A stretch of DNA of 64,000 bases from Rutpela maculata (taxonomy: Eukaryota > Arthropoda > Insecta > Coleoptera > Cerambycidae), in assembly GCA_936432065.2 (NCBI GenBank), contig OW386287.2, positions 185,999,729 to 186,063,728 of the forward strand, read 5' to 3'. The notes below the pieces were generated by a model. The model saw only the letters and a list, made by a program, of their open reading frames with translations, made no database searches and was not told where the DNA came from. Made by a program: the position numbers and the translations under genes. Positions 61,520 through 64,000 of this stretch are shown here, piece after piece. Each line of letters opens with the position of its first letter. Within the stretch, counting starts at the first letter, position 1.

Positions 61520-63640
61520 CTTTACAATTTTTTACGTGGGGCAAAGGTCCCACACTAGCCTCTTAACACAGCCTGTTACAGTAGGGCTGGGATAGCTACA
61601 GTGGAGAAAACAGTAACTTCCAGTGGGTCAATTTGGGAAAATTGGACTGTTACACAAACAGCAGTAAAACACAGAATTCGGTAAAACAGAATATCTATTT
61701 ATTTCCTATAAGTTACAGTGATAATGAAACTATTTACAGCTTAACTAGTTTAATATATACAGTACATTCATAACGCACAAAAGAGCAAACCCAGGCTGTG
61801 ACGTGCTGATGATTACGGTAAGTGCTACCATGCGATACGGTGACGTTACTAAGGTAAGCAGGAGTGAAGCAGCGATATGACGGTAAAAATGGCGGTGACG
61901 TACAGTTTGACAGACAATGACAGGTTAAAGGAGTGAATTGCCGAGTTAATCAGGTTACGGGTTGTCATTAAATACCAGGAAGAAACAAGCAGTCACCAAA
62001 CAAAGCAGCAAAATTAATTATTTTAAGGGTCAAACTTGGCTAATACCAGAAATCTCAAAGCTGGAAGAGAGGTATGATTAGTCAAGCGGCATTCTGCAAC
62101 TCCTGTAACAAGGTATGATTAGAGTGATATGCACACCAACGGTCTCTGGGGAGAGCGGCTAGATCCCAGAGTGGTTAGTATGCTGATCCTATGCCCACGA
62201 CGTACCTTCAGGGAAGCGGCTAGACCCTCGGGTACCCCGAGAACACAGGACTCTACCTAACAGAACTAAAGGAATCCTGGAAGTGGCAACCCAGCAGATG
62301 CTCTCGTCCTCCTGGCCTGAAATAAATGTATGATTAAGGTGGTACACACACCAACGGTCTCTGAAAAGAACGACTAGACCCCAGAGTCGTTAGTGTGTGG
62401 GTTCCATGTCCACGACGTACCTTCAGGGAGACGGCTAGACCCTCGGGCACCTCGAGAACACAGAACTTTACCAGTAACAGTGTTATAGGCAACAAAGAAT
62501 TATTGAAGCGGCAAACGCACCAACAGCCTCTGAAAAGAACGACTAGACCCCAGAGTCGTTGGTGCGCCCAACCTATGCCCACGACGTACCTTCAGGGAAA
62601 CGGCTAGACCTTCTGGTACCCCGAGAACCCAGATCTTACCAAAACAAAGAACAGAAAGATATGAATCCCTAATATCAGCCAAGTCGTTACCTGTACCTAT
62701 TATTTATGAACCTACTCACTTTTCGTCCTGGCCCACGTCCGGTCTGGTAACGGTCTCGAGTCGCACTCCTCGTTCCGGTCTTCTCAGCGGTGACTATAAC
62801 AGAAGATTCACGGTTAGAGTGGGGAACTCTATATTTGCTGCGTGCAGTAATGACGTAGTCGTGGTAGGAGCAACCTTTAAGGATCGGTACTTGCACAGTT
62901 GGCGGGGCTCCTGCTTACTGCTGGACGCATCTAGAGTCGTGGAGCGGCCGACCACGACTGTTTGATATCACGAGTTTTAATAAATACTTTCCTCTTTCAA
63001 CAAGCCGGTAGAGGGGAGAAATGTGCAGACACGGTGCGTAGCGGTAAATGAATACTTGTATTATTTTCAGTTGAAACGGTTAAATGAAAAATATTTTACA
63101 AGTCAGAAATCGCGGACTTTACCATAATTTTCTGTCTCCCGGTCTTAGAAAAATTTCACTTACTCTTATTTCCGGAGCTGGCTGCAGTGGGCACGTCTGG
63201 TCGCTGTTGGAGCTCGTGAGGAATTGAACTGTCTGCTCTCAGTGCCTCGGGTATCTAGTCCACTATCCCCTCTATTCGCGGTAATGACGGGGGAACGGTG
63301 CGCGTGGATATTGATTGCCGTAGGCGCAACTTAGTACAGTGTCGCGGAAATATAATTCAAATATTGTAACTTACGTCTGCTGGCGGTTTCCCTGGAGAAG
63401 GCACTTCTGCTCGCTGTTGTTCACTGGTAGCAACTGAATGCTCTCTGCGGAGATCACGGTTTAGTATGCATTTTCAGAACGGTTGGGCCTGGTGGGGCCT
63501 ATTAGTTTATGCGGTGATATAATTATTTTTCACAGCCTGGTAACTTTTATTAAATAATTCAACAGAAACATATCTATTTTTGGTAAATATAAATGGTTTA
63601 TTGGGGTTTAAAATATGCTTCATTACAACGTTCGTGAAAT
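61520..63640 (-). repeat. Repeat-rich, GC-richer segment inside the hAT
   Basis: Composition shifts upward from its surroundings. Both borders carry 'cacagcctg(g/t)tac' (61568 and 63533). It includes the three tandem hairpin repeats at 62111-62640 and a looser repeat of about 200 bp (63150-63470). It might be a solo LTR read on the minus strand or captured sequence; I could not establish ends or a target duplication. Confidence 0.45.
62111..62640 (-). repeat. Three tandem repeats, each with paired hairpins
   Basis: Units begin near 62111, 62328 and 62497. Each has 'accaacggtctctg', 'ggctaga', 'cacgacgtaccttcaggga' and 'cggctagaccctcggg'. On the minus strand each unit can fold a 10-12-bp stem (for example 'cacacactaacg' with 'cgttggtgtgtg'). 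Confidence 0.8.
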
Positions 63641-63713
63641 TTCCGTGGTTATCTCACGGGGGCGCCAAAAAGCGATCTCGCCCGGGTGAAAAATTTACCT
63701 TGAGCCGCCCCTG

Positions 63714-64000
63714 CTTTTGACAATGCGGGTTGTATTATTGGAGATGGGGACACCTAAACATCTGGTATTCTTTATCCGCCGACTGTATGAAGCTTCGGTG
63801 AAAGTAGGCAACAGTAGCTTCGAGAAATGTAAAGTTGGAAAATGCGACAAGGATCTGTTCTGTTACCAATCCTCTTTAACATCTATACTGAACATGTGAT
63901 GAGACGTGTTCTGGAGGACTGGTACAGTAGAGTAGCTATAGGCGGAACTAAAATTTCTAACTTAACATTTGCAGATGATATCACCTTATTTTAATCTTTT
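63714..64000 (+). pseudogene. RTE-like reverse transcriptase, part 2 (runs off the window)
   Basis: Continues part 1: 'LLEMGTPKHLVFFIRRLYEA', 'VKVGNSSFEKCKVGK', then a frameshift and 'LPILFNIYTEHVMRRVLEDW', and 'KISNLTFADDITLF' with the FADD catalytic pair. Best match to RTE-type LINEs common in insects. Confidence 0.8.

Larger units (their letters stand above)
60391..63713 (+). mobile_element. hAT element, 3.32 kb, with exact 8-bp target duplication
   Basis: Ends 'cagggcgggttaagg' and (complement) 'caggggcggctcaagg'. The flanks 60383-60390 and 63714-63721 are both 'cttttgac', the 8-bp duplication expected of hAT. It interrupts an RT reading frame that is otherwise continuous. Inside are transposase remnants (to about 61166) and a repeat-rich segment (about 61520-63640). 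Confidence 0.93.

Noticed and set aside
62111..62640. CRISPR-like array
   Set aside because: Three diverged units of about 180-215 bp with no short repeats or regular spacers, in a eukaryotic transposon.

Overview
This is eukaryotic, AT-rich, intron-poor-looking DNA whose only host coding sequence that I can defend is a single 104-bp exon at 11625-11728 on the minus strand. It encodes the second zinc finger of an NR2E3-type nuclear receptor (Hr51/unfulfilled in insects). Splice sites and both exon phases fit, so most of the window is probably intron of that gene. The transposon families (DUF4817-type mariner, Tc1, hAT, several non-LTR clades) together with the receptor sequence suggest an insect or other arthropod. 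I cannot name the species.

Layout. 1-11.6 kb: four long inverted-repeat (foldback) elements; the one at 5933-7586 encloses a decayed CXC-domain gene fragment. 11.6-15 kb: the Hr51 exon, a small MITE, a degenerate tandem repeat and a mariner N-terminal fragment. 15.7-18.7 kb: a mariner-type transposon with a decayed transposase, split by a duplicated dispersed repeat. 19.3-20.1 kb: a deleted Tc1 derivative. 20.6-24.1 kb: a 3.5-kb inverted-repeat element carrying the longest copy of a CxxC / XPG-like / CXC-domain gene. 24.1-25.5 kb: strong hairpins and a 457-bp tandem duplication. 26-32 kb: nested MITEs, a deleted mariner derivative and a third inverted-repeat element with an XPG-like gene fragment. 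33.4-38.6 kb: a LINE with RT and RNase H remnants, a Tc1 transposase with three nonsense codons, and a MITE. 41-46 kb: dispersed-repeat copies with a 10 x 30-bp minisatellite, then a 3.7-kb palindrome containing a MITE with a tRNA-like core. 47.9-49.3 kb: a palindrome with a GC-rich centre. 49.5-53.8 kb: two LINE 3' ends each joined to the 3' half of a 5S rRNA sequence, separated by a tRNA-like-core element. 53.9-64 kb: two hAT-family elements, a CR1/L2-like LINE broken by two insertions, and an RTE-like RT split by a 3.3-kb hAT insertion with an exact 8-bp target duplication.

The strongest lead is that three unrelated-looking foldback elements (5933-7586, 20561-24102, 30236-31668) each enclose a remnant of the same gene family. 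That family combines an N-terminal CxxC/HxxC finger, three acidic motifs resembling XPG/FEN1 nucleases, an LPPT motif and a C-terminal CXC cysteine cluster. This suggests the gene belongs to the mobile element (compare the Academ superfamily, reported to encode an XPG-like nuclease) and is not a host gene. All mobile-element genes here look broken.
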